From the NCBI RefSeq assembly GCF_030246945.1, contig NZ_CP126742.1, positions 1,860,001-1,924,000 of the forward strand: DNA of 64,000 nucleotides. The letters are read 5' to 3'. Positions 17,832 through 25,742 of the stretch are shown piece by piece. The DNA is from Microbacterium sp. zg-Y1090. Lineage in GTDB: Bacteria; Actinomycetota; Actinomycetes; Actinomycetales; Microbacteriaceae. The position numbers and the translations under genes are program-made. The first letter of the stretch is position 1; each line of letters begins with the position of its first letter. The notes below the pieces were generated by a model. It did not search any database, was not told the DNA's origin, and saw only the letters and a list, made by a program, of their open reading frames with translations.

Positions 17832-19373
17832 ATGTCGAGAACCTCACAGCACACCCATGGCCTGGGGCTGCGCATCAGCGTCGCGGTCCTGGCCTTCCTC
17901 CTGGCCGCCATGACCGTGCTCTACCTCGTCACGGTCAACAAGCTCAGCGACGGCGCGATGCAGCTGGCATCCGGCGCATCGCAGGCCGACGACGGTTCGC
18001 GTCAGCTGAGCGAAGGCGCGACGACGCTTTCGCAGGGCGCGCGCACGCTGGCCGACGGCGCCTCAGAGCTCGATGCGGGTGCGGCCCGCGCCGCCGCCGG
18101 CGCGAAGTCGCTCGCCGACGGCGCGACCTCGGCGGCAGAGGGCGCCACGACCCTCGCCGACGGTGCGTCGTCGCTGTCGACCGGCGCCGCCACCGCCGCC
18201 TCCGGCGCCTCCCGAGTCGCCTCCGGTGCCGCGAACGCCGCGGCCGGGGCCGCTCGTCTGCAGGCAGGGGCCGGCGACGCCGCCGTCGGGGCGAACACCC
18301 TCGCCACGGGCGCGGACGACCTCGAGACGGGCGCCCAGCGCCTGTTCAACGGCGCGGCGGATGCCGTGGCCGGCAGCGAGGAACTGCAGGTGGGCGCGGC
18401 AGAGGCCGCAGTCGGAGCCGGAGACCTGGCAGCGAAGAGCAAGGACCTCGCCGCCGCCGTCGTCGGTGCCCAGTCCTATGCCCAGGGGATTCTGGACGTG
18501 TCGACCCCGCTCCGTGGCAACGTCGGCAGCGCGAAGACGCTCGCGAACGAGCTGGCCACGCTGCTCGCGGCCAGCCCGAGCGACCCGGCGGCCATCAACA
18601 GCACACTCACCGCCCTGCTCACCGAGATCGGGACCGCCGACGCACGAGCCACAGGCGTTGCGGGCACGGCACATCTCCTGGTCAACGGAGACTCGGCAAC
18701 ACGCTTCCCGGGCACGGCCGACCTCGCCCACATCGAGCGCGGTGCGCCCGCGCTGGCGACCGGCGCAGAGCGACTCTCGGTCGGCGCGGGTCGGGTCAGT
18801 GCGGGTGCGACGAAGCTGAACGCGGGAATCGACCAGCTGCACGCGGGTGCCGCCGCTCTGGCTACGGGGAGCGCGCGGGTCAGCGCCGGCGCGGACACTC
18901 TTGCGGCGGGCGTCCGCACCCTCGCCGACGGCGCCTCCGCCCTCGCTACCGGAACCGGCACCCTCGCCTCAGGCGCCGCAACGCTGGATGCCGGCACGCA
19001 GAACCTGTGGACGGGAGCCGATCGTCTGCTCGCCGGTGCAGGAAACCTTGCGACCGGCACGGACACGCTCGCCACGGGCGCAGGAAGCCTCGTCGAGGGC
19101 GTCACGACGCTTGCCGACGGTTCCACCGCGGTGGCGGACGGTGCCCAGTCGCTGGCGTCGGGCAGCGCCGAGCTCACCACCGGCGCGGGCGCACTCGCCG
19201 ACGGCAACGGGCGGCTCGCCGCCGGCAGCGACGAGCTGCACGCCGGAGCCTCGGGCGCCGTGCCTGGCCTCATGCCCTGGGTGCTCGGCATCGGCCTGGC
19301 GGGCCTCGTCGCCCTCGGCTTCTGGGTCGGGCACCGCCTCACCTACCGCGGTCGCATGACCGCGACCGCGTAA
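17832..19373 (+). CDS. Membrane-anchored heptad-repeat (YhgE/Pip-like) protein
   Basis: 513 residues. A transmembrane segment at about 13-38 and another at about 478-500, with nearly everything between made of 7-residue repeats of the type L-x-x-G-A-x-x (LADGATS, LSTGAAT, LATGTGT), roughly 45 of them, as in YhgE/Pip, ESX-type and MmpL-linked proteins. A non-repeat block of about 90 residues (VVGAQSYAQGILDVSTPL onward) splits the array. The ABC-2-type membrane domain normally attached to such repeats is missing. Predicted shape is an extracellular loop tied to the membrane at both ends. ATG 17832 has GGAG six bases upstream. Function not known. Confidence 0.75.
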   Translation: MSRTSQHTHGLGLRISVAVLAFLLAAMTVLYLVTVNKLSDGAMQLASGASQADDGSRQLSEGATTLSQGARTLADGASELDAGAARAAAGAKSLADGATSAAEGATTLADGASSLSTGAATAASGASRVASGAANAAAGAARLQAGAGDAAVGANTLATGADDLETGAQRLFNGAADAVAGSEELQVGAAEAAVGAGDLAAKSKDLAAAVVGAQSYAQGILDVSTPLRGNVGSAKTLANELATLLAASPSDPAAINSTLTALLTEIGTADARATGVAGTAHLLVNGDSATRFPGTADLAHIERGAPALATGAERLSVGAGRVSAGATKLNAGIDQLHAGAAALATGSARVSAGADTLAAGVRTLADGASALATGTGTLASGAATLDAGTQNLWTGADRLLAGAGNLATGTDTLATGAGSLVEGVTTLADGSTAVADGAQSLASGSAELTTGAGALADGNGRLAAGSDELHAGASGAVPGLMPWVLGIGLAGLVALGFWVGHRLTYRGRMTATA

Positions 19374-19378
19374 CCCGT

Positions 19379-19414
19379 CCCGGGGTGCCGGCCCGCATGC
19401 GCCGGCACCCCGGG
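19379..19414 (+). terminator. Terminator after the heptad-repeat gene
   Basis: Perfect 13-bp stem CCCGGGGTGCCGG (19379-19391) with 19402-19414, loop of 10, six bases after the TAA. Confidence 0.7.
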
Positions 19415-19424
19415 AGGAGCTGAC

Positions 19425-19468
19425 CGTCGACCGGCGGGTGCCCGATTCGGGGCGCCCGCCGGTCGACG
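19425..19468 (-). terminator. Second hairpin between convergent genes
   Basis: CGTCGACCGGCGGG (19425-19438) pairs with 19455-19468; the loop itself extends the stem through a G-T pair. It lies just past the 3' end of the leftward gene at 19493 and most likely ends that transcript. Confidence 0.6.
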
Positions 19469-19492
19469 TGCCGGCGGGGTCACCGCCCCCGG

Positions 19493-20182
19493 TCAGGGCT
19501 GCTCGAGCCACACCTCGACGGTGCCGTCCCGGGCAAGGAGGCGAGCGAACGAACCGTCGACAGATCCGTGGGCGGGGCCCGTCGGGCCTCTCCGCCCCAG
19601 CATCAGATCGACCGTCGGGTGCACCCGTCCGCGGCCGCATCCGAAGTCCACGAAGCCGTGCTCCCCGCCCACGATCAGGCACTCATCACCCCGGGAGCCG
19701 GTGAACGTGTAGACCTGCATTCCGCGATAGACCTCGTAGGCGACCAGATCCGTGCTGCGGCCGAACCCGAGGAAGTCGAGGATGCCGGTCTGCTCGATCT
19801 CCTCCGACATCTCGGCGTGCGCCCCGGGCAGGAGGACCGCGTCGGGACCCGGCGGCGTGAACTCGACCGACAGCCCGCCACCGATGAGCGCACAGCCGAG
19901 CACCGCGGCGGCTGCGATCCCTCCGCTCCGACGCGAAGGTCGCACGGAACGAGGCGCCGGCGCGCCCGCCGGCGGACCCGCCTCCTCTGCGGGCGCCTCG
20001 GCCGGGACGGGCGTCGGAGGTTCCTCCGCCCGCGGCTCACCGGGTGCGCGGGGCGGCGCCTCGAGTTCGCGCAGGCGCGCCAGGCCCGCGGCGTCTAGCG
20101 CTTCGGCGGCGGGACCATAGGCGCGCCGCTGGAGGGCGAGCAGCTCATCGGGCTCTTCGGGCAGCGTCGTCCGGGCGGGCAC
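19493..20182 (-). CDS. Membrane protein of unknown function
   Basis: 229 residues from GTG 20182. An N-terminal cytoplasmic part (TTLPEEPDELLALQRRAYGPAAEAL), a Pro/Ala/Glu-rich linker, one transmembrane segment (SGGIAAAAVLGCALIGGGLS) and an outside domain with two cysteines (DECLIVGG, VDFGCGRGRVHPTVDL). It resembles small actinobacterial proteins that may act in sensing or as anti-sigma-like proteins, but no family motif is certain. Divergent from the ArsR-like gene. Codon use is normal for the window. Confidence 0.6.
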   Translation of the reverse strand: MPARTTLPEEPDELLALQRRAYGPAAEALDAAGLARLRELEAPPRAPGEPRAEEPPTPVPAEAPAEEAGPPAGAPAPRSVRPSRRSGGIAAAAVLGCALIGGGLSVEFTPPGPDAVLLPGAHAEMSEEIEQTGILDFLGFGRSTDLVAYEVYRGMQVYTFTGSRGDECLIVGGEHGFVDFGCGRGRVHPTVDLMLGRRGPTGPAHGSVDGSFARLLARDGTVEVWLEQP

Positions 20183-20233
20183 GTGCCCATTATGGCGGGT
20201 CGGCACCCACGGCGCAGAGGCCACGGGCACAGG

Positions 20234-20262
20234 TTGTACGTTTCTACGATCTCCCGTACGTT
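20234..20262 (+). promoter_or_regulatory. Promoter of the ArsR-like gene, probably leaderless
   Basis: TTGTAC (20234-20239), 17-bp spacer, TACGTT (20257-20262). Transcription would start about at 20269, the A of the ATG, and no ribosome site precedes it. GTACGTT occurs at both boxes (20236-20242, 20256-20262), so the boxes are part of a 20-bp direct repeat that the regulator itself might bind. Confidence 0.55.
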
Positions 20263-20268
20263 GGCAGC

Positions 20269-20811
20269 ATGGATGACGACCCCGCGGACCTCCGCGACAC
20301 GGTGACCGAGCTGATGGCGCGCGTGACGGCGCTGGAGGCGCGGCTGTCGCGACGAGACGAGCCCACCTCTCCCCCGCCCGATCCCGACAGCGCAGACGCC
20401 TTCTGGGCACTGCGCGGCGTTGAGGCCGAGCGCGCCGAGAATCCCTCTCTGGCCGACGGCATCGTCATGATCGTCGGGTCGCTGACCCTGCCCACCGGCG
20501 CCCCGGTCGCCTGGCAGCAGGGGGTCGCCACCGAAGGGCTGCTCGAGGCCGACTGGTCCGAGCATGCCGCCGCCTTGCAAGCGCTCGCGCACCCCGTGCG
20601 CCTGGAGCTGCTGCGCCGCATCCTCACCGGCACGACGACGACGGCGGAGCTCGCAGGCATCGACTCCCTCGGCACCACCGGCCAGCTGCACCACCACCTG
20701 CGTCAGCTCGTCTCCTCGGGATGGGTGCGCCAGAGCGGGCGCGGCAGCTACGAAGTGCCGGCGGCGCGCGTCGTGCCGCTGCTGTCGAGCCTGCTCGGGA
20801 CCGGACGATGA
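20269..20811 (+). CDS. ArsR-like winged-helix transcriptional regulator
   Basis: 180 residues. The N-terminal 30 residues form a short coiled coil (LRDTVTELMARVTALEARLSR). A middle domain (FWALRGVEAERAENPSLADGIVMIVGSLTLPTG) is not recognised. The C-terminal 80 residues are a winged helix: AALQALAHPVRLELLRRILTGTTTTAELAG, then TGQLHHHLRQLVSSGWVRQSGRGSYEV. No cysteine pair for metal binding, so probably not a metal sensor. Coupled by ATGA to an M23 peptidase gene, so it may control cell-wall remodelling. Confidence 0.78.
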   Translation: MDDDPADLRDTVTELMARVTALEARLSRRDEPTSPPPDPDSADAFWALRGVEAERAENPSLADGIVMIVGSLTLPTGAPVAWQQGVATEGLLEADWSEHAAALQALAHPVRLELLRRILTGTTTTAELAGIDSLGTTGQLHHHLRQLVSSGWVRQSGRGSYEVPAARVVPLLSSLLGTGR

Positions 20812-21659
20812 CCGCCGTCGGGCGTGCGCTGTATCGCGTGCGCGGACCGCTCTACTACGCCGCGGCACTGGTGCTGATCAGCGGCGTGGTGTGGGGTCTC
20901 CTCGTCGATGAGGGACCGGCCGATCGTGTGCGCCGCGCTCTCATGGGCATCGCGCTCGTGGTGGGCGTCGGGTGCGCCCTGCTGGCCTGGCTCGGCCCTC
21001 GCCTGCTGGTCGAGCAGTCCCCCCGCCGCGTGCGGGCACCCGTACGGGGCCGATGGGTCGCCGTCAACAGCCCCGCCTCCGCCGTCCCCAGCCACGGGGT
21101 GCGCGCATACGGCCAGGCGTATGCGATCGATCTCGTCTTCGACCCGCCCGAGCGGCCGCGGCCGGCATTCGGCGGCCCGCGGGCGATGCCCCCGGCATCG
21201 GACTACCCCGCCCTCGGCGAACCCGTGCACGCAATGATCGACGGGGTCGTCGTGCGGGCATCGGACTGGCGGCGCGACCACCGCGCCCGCGCGAACACCG
21301 CCGGGCTGGCGTACATGATCGCCGAAGGGATGCTGCGGGAGATCGGCGGCCCGGGATTCATCGTCGGCAACCACGTCACCATCCGAGGCGATGACGGCGT
21401 CTACGCACTCGTGGCCCACCTGCAGCAGGACTCGGTGACCGTTCGCCGGGGTGAGCGCGTGATCGCGGGGCAGCAGATCGGCCGCTGCGGAAACTCGGGC
21501 AACACGAGCGAGCCGCACGTGCACGCCCAGCTGATGGACCGCGCGTCGCTGTGGACCGCGCAAGGTGTGCCCCTCGCGTTCGCCGGCATCCACACCTCAG
21601 GCGCCTCGGAGCCGTTCGACGGTGTTCCCGCGAACGAGGAGTACCTGCTGGCGAGATGA
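20808..21659 (+). CDS. Membrane-anchored M23 (LytM-type) metallopeptidase
   Basis: 283 residues. Two N-terminal transmembrane segments (LYYAAALVLISGVVWGLLV and MGIALVVGVGCALLAWLG), then a peptidase domain: HGVRAYGQAYAIDLVF supplies the first zinc His and Asp, YALVAHLQQDSV the third position, and EPHVHAQLMD the closing HxH. Such enzymes cleave peptide bridges of peptidoglycan, here outside and tied to the membrane. ATG 20808 overlaps the regulator stop (ATGA). A 20-bp terminator stem follows. Confidence 0.83.
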   Translation: MTAVGRALYRVRGPLYYAAALVLISGVVWGLLVDEGPADRVRRALMGIALVVGVGCALLAWLGPRLLVEQSPRRVRAPVRGRWVAVNSPASAVPSHGVRAYGQAYAIDLVFDPPERPRPAFGGPRAMPPASDYPALGEPVHAMIDGVVVRASDWRRDHRARANTAGLAYMIAEGMLREIGGPGFIVGNHVTIRGDDGVYALVAHLQQDSVTVRRGERVIAGQQIGRCGNSGNTSEPHVHAQLMDRASLWTAQGVPLAFAGIHTSGASEPFDGVPANEEYLLAR

Positions 21660-21666
21660 CGGCGTG

Positions 21667-21713
21667 AATCCGAAAGGGCGGTGCGCGACCGGCGCGCACC
21701 GCCCTTTCGGATT
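21667..21713. terminator. Bidirectional terminator
   Basis: Perfect 20-bp stem AATCCGAAAGGGCGGTGCGC (21667-21686) with 21694-21713, loop of seven, between the convergent peptidase and the large secreted protein. Confidence 0.85.
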
Positions 21714-21715
21714 GT

Positions 21716-24652
21716 TCAGAGGGTCCACCTCCAGTCGTGCTGCCACACGCGGATCCGCTCATCGATGAACGTCTTCGATGGGAAGGGCAGCTTGAACTTC
21801 CAGATCTCGAGCTTTCCGAACACGCGCCCGGTGGCCCCGACCCCCATCTCCACGTGCAGGTCCACCATGCGGCCCGACGGCAGCATGTTGGTGTGGGTGA
21901 GCGTGCCCCGGGCGTCGGCTCGCGGCTTGAACTCCAGCTGCGGTCCGAGGTAGCCGTAGATCATCGAGCTGACCAGCACGGTGGGACCTGCGCTGAGCGA
22001 CCCGCTCAGCTCAGCCGTGCCCGCAGCATCCACTCCGTCCACGATGGGCGAGAGCGTCTGCGAGCCGTGACGGGTGAGGTAGACGTACGAGTCGAGCCCC
22101 CGATAGCGGAAGCCCACTTCGTCCTGGCGCCGGAAGCCCACGTCCGTCACGTGCACGTTCGCCTGCAGGTCCACCTCCATGTCCACCGTCACGGTGATGG
22201 TGTTTTTGAAGACGACCGGCACCGGCCCGATCCACACCGTGAACTCACCGAGCGACACCTTGTCCAGCGGCTTGGCCAGCTGCAGCTTGCGCTTGACCGA
22301 GCCGTTCGCGGCGAGCTCGACGTCGACCGAGGTGTCCGCCACTGCGCTGACGGACAGCTCGCGCACGTCCACCCCCTTGGGGATGTACTTCCACTTGTAC
22401 GAGACCCGGATGTCGACCACGGTGTGGATGTCGACCGTCAGGTCGAGCTCGACGTGCAGGAACGCCTCGAACAGCTGCGGGACGTTCTGCCTGATGACGC
22501 GCTCACGGACCGTGTCGATCTGCGCAGGCGTGTACTCGCCGGTCGACTGCACAACCACGTTGCCTGAGCCTGACCCGGAGCCCGCGATGATGTAGAACCC
22601 GGGGGTGGCCCGGTACCGCACCTTCTTGTCGCTCACGCCCTGCAACGGCGGGTCCTCGACCAGCACGCCGCCGCCCGAGGCGTCGTCGCGCACCTCGACG
22701 TCGAGCAGCTCGCCCGTCGCGGGGTCGGTCGCCGTCGCGGCGAGGGGCTCATCGAGCGCGGTCAGCGAGGGAGCGGTGTCCTCGGTCGCCGTCATGGGCG
22801 TGGTGGCGACGTGCTGCGCATCGAGGATGGCATCGACGATCTGCGCCGCCACGGTGGTGACGACCCACACGTCGTCGCGTCGTTCGATGCGCTGCACCTC
22901 ACCCAGGAAGCCGTCCGTGAAACCGGGGGCGACCGGCGATACCAGGATGGCGCCGGGGAACACCTCCTCGGGGAGCTCGGCGAACTCGACGACGAACGGC
23001 TGCGCGGCGTTCGGGCGCGTCATGACGGGCACGCCGCTGTCGCCGGTGTTCACGATGAGCACGTCGGGGTGCACGGTGACGGTCGCGTCGCCCTCCACGA
23101 TGGCGGAGATCCGCAGCGTCGCCGATGCGGCGTGCGAGGCCCCCGAGCGGTCGAAGACCGTGGCGGTGTAACGGTAGGTCCCATCCACGGGAGCACCGAT
23201 CGTCGCCTCCCAGAGCAGGTCGCTCTCGCCCGCCGTAGCGGTGAGGTCGGCGTAGGTGATGAAGCCCCCGTCGGCGAGCTGGGAACGCTGCTCAGCGGTG
23301 ATCGCCGGGGCATCGAGGATGTCGACCGCGATCTCGACCCGGTCGATCGCGGTGTCGCCCGGGGTGACCGTGCCGGCGAACGTGAAGAACCCGGTGGCGT
23401 TGAGGTCGACGCTCGCGTCGTCGGCGTGCGAGACGATGGCGATGGATGCCGCTTCGTCGCCCGCGGCGGGTTCGCCGAGGATCTCCCCCACCACGGTGAC
23501 GGTGGCTGATGCGGCGCCGCGGCTCATGGTGAGCTGGGCCGGCGCGTCGGCGGGGATGAGCGCGAGCTGCGGGAGCGCACCGGCGCGCGGGTCGACCGCG
23601 ATGCCGGCGGCTCGGCCGGAGACCCGGTCGCCGACCGAGATCGCCCCGAGCTTCGTGGCGGCCTCGGCCTGCACCAGCGCGACCGTGTAGGCCACGTCCG
23701 CACCGGGATCCACCTCCAGCGGCACGCCCACCCCGGCACGCACCGCGACCTGCTCCGACGAGCAGTCGCACACGACCTCGAGCCCGCCCGCGGTGCTGAC
23801 GGAGTCATGGTCGTCGTCGGCATCCGGTACCCAGCCGAGCGCCCAGACGCCCAGCGCGGCCTCGCCGGCGGTGACGGACGCCGCCACCGAGCCGAGCAGG
23901 TCGGGGGTGGCGATCGTGGTGAACACCGACATGCCCGCCGGAAGGTCCATCGCGACGTCGTCGAACGTCAGGGTCGTCGCCTCGCTCAGACCCACGGAAA
24001 CCGTCACGTACGCCGCGCGCACGTTGTCGGCGGGGATGCCGCCGATGCCGGTGAGCGTGATGTGCGCGGGGTCCCCCGGCGTGATGACGCCGCCCCCGCC
24101 GCCCGTGCTCGCGTCCGCCAGGGCGACGGGACGGTCGAGTGTGACGGTCGAACCTGGAAGCCCCGGTGTGAGCAAGGTGTCGTCCTCGTCGTACACGGCG
24201 CCACGGCCGGAGACGCCGGCGATGAGCTCCACGCGCGCATCGACGGGCGTCGTCGCCCACAGCGGCGCCTCTCCGCCCGAGACACGTACCAGTGTCGTGG
24301 TGGAGCGAACGAGGCCGGGCTCCACGGACAGCACGGGGATCGAGTCGCCGGCGCCGCCGGTGAAGACCGTCACCGGATCGGTTCCTGCGGCCACGGTGAT
24401 GCGCACGAGCGCGCCGGTGTGGCCGTGCACGCCCGCACCGAGCGCGACGCGCCCGGTGTCGTCGGTCGCCAGGGCCGATCCGAGCCCCAGAGCGGGCTCG
24501 ACGGCGGGAAGCGTGCCGGTGTGGGCGGAGAAGACGACGGGGCCGACGCCCGTCGTCGCCGACGCCGGTGAGGCCGCGCCGCCGATGACGAGGGCGCCGG
24601 CGGCCGCGACGGCGAGAAGCCGCCTGATCGAGCGGGTGCGGGGAGCGCTCAT
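21716..24652 (-). CDS. Large secreted protein with Ig-like repeats and a C-terminal beta-rich domain
   Basis: 978 residues. Signal peptide RRLLAVAAAGALVIGGAASPASA, cleaved after ASA near residue 32. The first half is beta-rich with repeated T/V/D patterns (VLSVEPGLVRSTTTLVRVSG; DGTYRYTATVFDRSGASHAASATLRI looks like an Ig/Big-type fold). The last 300 residues alternate charged and hydrophobic positions (ELDLTVDIHTVVDIRVSYKWKYIPKGVDV), a long beta sheet. No membrane anchor or sortase signal. ATG 24652 overlaps the stop of the LAxTG gene, so the two are made together. No enzyme motif seen. Only two cysteines close together (VCDCS). Confidence 0.75.
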   Translation of the reverse strand: MSAPRTRSIRRLLAVAAAGALVIGGAASPASATTGVGPVVFSAHTGTLPAVEPALGLGSALATDDTGRVALGAGVHGHTGALVRITVAAGTDPVTVFTGGAGDSIPVLSVEPGLVRSTTTLVRVSGGEAPLWATTPVDARVELIAGVSGRGAVYDEDDTLLTPGLPGSTVTLDRPVALADASTGGGGGVITPGDPAHITLTGIGGIPADNVRAAYVTVSVGLSEATTLTFDDVAMDLPAGMSVFTTIATPDLLGSVAASVTAGEAALGVWALGWVPDADDDHDSVSTAGGLEVVCDCSSEQVAVRAGVGVPLEVDPGADVAYTVALVQAEAATKLGAISVGDRVSGRAAGIAVDPRAGALPQLALIPADAPAQLTMSRGAASATVTVVGEILGEPAAGDEAASIAIVSHADDASVDLNATGFFTFAGTVTPGDTAIDRVEIAVDILDAPAITAEQRSQLADGGFITYADLTATAGESDLLWEATIGAPVDGTYRYTATVFDRSGASHAASATLRISAIVEGDATVTVHPDVLIVNTGDSGVPVMTRPNAAQPFVVEFAELPEEVFPGAILVSPVAPGFTDGFLGEVQRIERRDDVWVVTTVAAQIVDAILDAQHVATTPMTATEDTAPSLTALDEPLAATATDPATGELLDVEVRDDASGGGVLVEDPPLQGVSDKKVRYRATPGFYIIAGSGSGSGNVVVQSTGEYTPAQIDTVRERVIRQNVPQLFEAFLHVELDLTVDIHTVVDIRVSYKWKYIPKGVDVRELSVSAVADTSVDVELAANGSVKRKLQLAKPLDKVSLGEFTVWIGPVPVVFKNTITVTVDMEVDLQANVHVTDVGFRRQDEVGFRYRGLDSYVYLTRHGSQTLSPIVDGVDAAGTAELSGSLSAGPTVLVSSMIYGYLGPQLEFKPRADARGTLTHTNMLPSGRMVDLHVEMGVGATGRVFGKLEIWKFKLPFPSKTFIDERIRVWQHDWRWTL

Positions 24653-25269
24653 GCCTGCGCCTCCCCTGTGCGGGCGCGGCGGGCACGGGCGACGAGGGTC
24701 GCCGCTCCGGCCGCGATGGCGCCGGCGCCGAGCGCCAGCCAGCCCAACGGCGCCTCGCCGCCGGTGCGCGCGAGGTCGCCCGTCGCGGCCGCCGGAGCGG
24801 CGCCGGAGGACCCTCCGTCTGCCGAACCGCCCCCGGAGCCGCCGTCGGTGGAGCCGCCCCCACCTCCGCCGCCCGAACCGCCGCCGTCGGCAGGCAGCTC
24901 GTGCCGGGTCTGGCCGATCACGGCTCCGGCGGCGTCGACGAACGTGAACGCCAGCGAAGCCGAGTCGGCCTGCGTGCTCACCTGAACCCCCACGCGCGCG
25001 GAGGCCACCGGCGTGATGACGGCGGACCGCCCGTACGGGGTGACGCCAAGGCTGAGCGGCGTGAGCGCGTCGTCATCGCGCCAGCGCAGCGCCAGTGCGG
25101 AGGTGGCCGCCGGCGCACCCTCCAGATCGACGATGATGCGCTCCGTCCCGGCGGGGACGGCGTCGACGACGATCTCGTCGACCGGCGCCGCAAGCGCGGC
25201 GGCCGGGGCGGCGACCGCGAGGCCGACCCCCAGCACGAGCGCGCTCGGCAGACAGATGTTGCGAGCCAC
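24649..25269 (-). CDS. LAxTG-type sortase-anchored surface protein
   Basis: 206 residues from GTG 25269, preceded by AAAGGAG. Signal peptide (ICLPSALVLGVGLAVAAPAAALAA), a beta-type domain of about 100 residues, a Gly/Ser spacer, then DLARTGGEAPLG followed by a hydrophobic stretch and a basic tail (RARRART). LARTG fits the LAxTG signal used by class E sortases of high-GC actinobacteria; no sortase gene is in the window. Its domain resembles parts of the downstream secreted protein, so it may hold that protein at the wall. Confidence 0.8.
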   Translation of the reverse strand: MARNICLPSALVLGVGLAVAAPAAALAAPVDEIVVDAVPAGTERIIVDLEGAPAATSALALRWRDDDALTPLSLGVTPYGRSAVITPVASARVGVQVSTQADSASLAFTFVDAAGAVIGQTRHELPADGGGSGGGGGGGSTDGGSGGGSADGGSSGAAPAAATGDLARTGGEAPLGWLALGAGAIAAGAATLVARARRARTGEAQA

Positions 25270-25522
25270 GGTTCTCCTTTGCAGCGGTGAGGGACGACTG
25301 TGCCGATGCACTGCATCCAACTTTGGACTATACCCACTTTTAGCAACCGCTGCGTGGCAGGGACTCCGAGCACCGGACGTCCGCGCCGTGCTGACCATCC
25401 GCCCCCCTCGCGGCCCGACGACGTGCGGAGGCCGCGGCCACGGCACGTTGACGTGGCGAGGTGCAACGGACGGAGGCGGAGAAGCGGAGGCGCACTCGAC
25501 ACGGGCGTCACGAAGGAAAGCA
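25270..25522 (-). promoter_or_regulatory. Upstream region of the surface-protein pair
   Basis: A -10-like TATAGT lies at 25327-25332 (minus strand), 58 bases before the GTG, in an AT-rich patch with TTTTAG and CCAACTTTGG; no clear -35. The remainder to 25522 shows no gene or repeat. Confidence 0.4.
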
Positions 25523-25564
25523 AGAAGCCCGGTACTCCGCTAAGACGCGGATTCCCGGGCTTCT
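25523..25564 (-). terminator. Terminator after tRNA-Gln
   Basis: AGAAGCCCGG (25523-25532) pairs with 25555-25564. On the minus strand the stem is followed by TTGCTTTCC, eight bases beyond the tRNA 3' end. Confidence 0.65.
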
Positions 25565-25572
25565 ATTTCTTG

Positions 25573-25644
25573 CTGGGGTACCTGGACTCGAACCAAGAAC
25601 AACGGAACCAGAAACCGCCGTGTTGCCAATTACACCATACCCCA
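25573..25644 (-). tRNA. tRNA-Gln (anticodon CTG)
   Basis: 72 nt on the minus strand: acceptor TGGGGTA with TACCCCA and discriminator G, D-arm GGTGTAATTGGCAAC, anticodon loop TTCTGGT giving CTG, T-arm with GGTTCGAGTCC. Neighbour of gltX, whose product charges tRNA-Glu and, in most actinobacteria, also tRNA-Gln before amidation. Confidence 0.92.
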
Positions 25645-25742
25645 TCGGTGTGAAGTCGCCCTCGCACCGAAGATCAAGCATAGCCGATTCCGGACGCTCG
25701 CACGAACCGGCGGGGCTCCGGGCGTGGCGGCGACCGTCCGGC

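Noticed and set aside
17832..19373. Heptad repeats as a CRISPR-like or DNA-level repeat
   Set aside because: The repeat is at protein level; DNA units differ and are not separated by spacers.
25573..25644. tRNA genes as integration sites for an island
   Set aside because: No integrase or repeated tRNA 3' end was seen near tRNA-Glu or tRNA-Gln.
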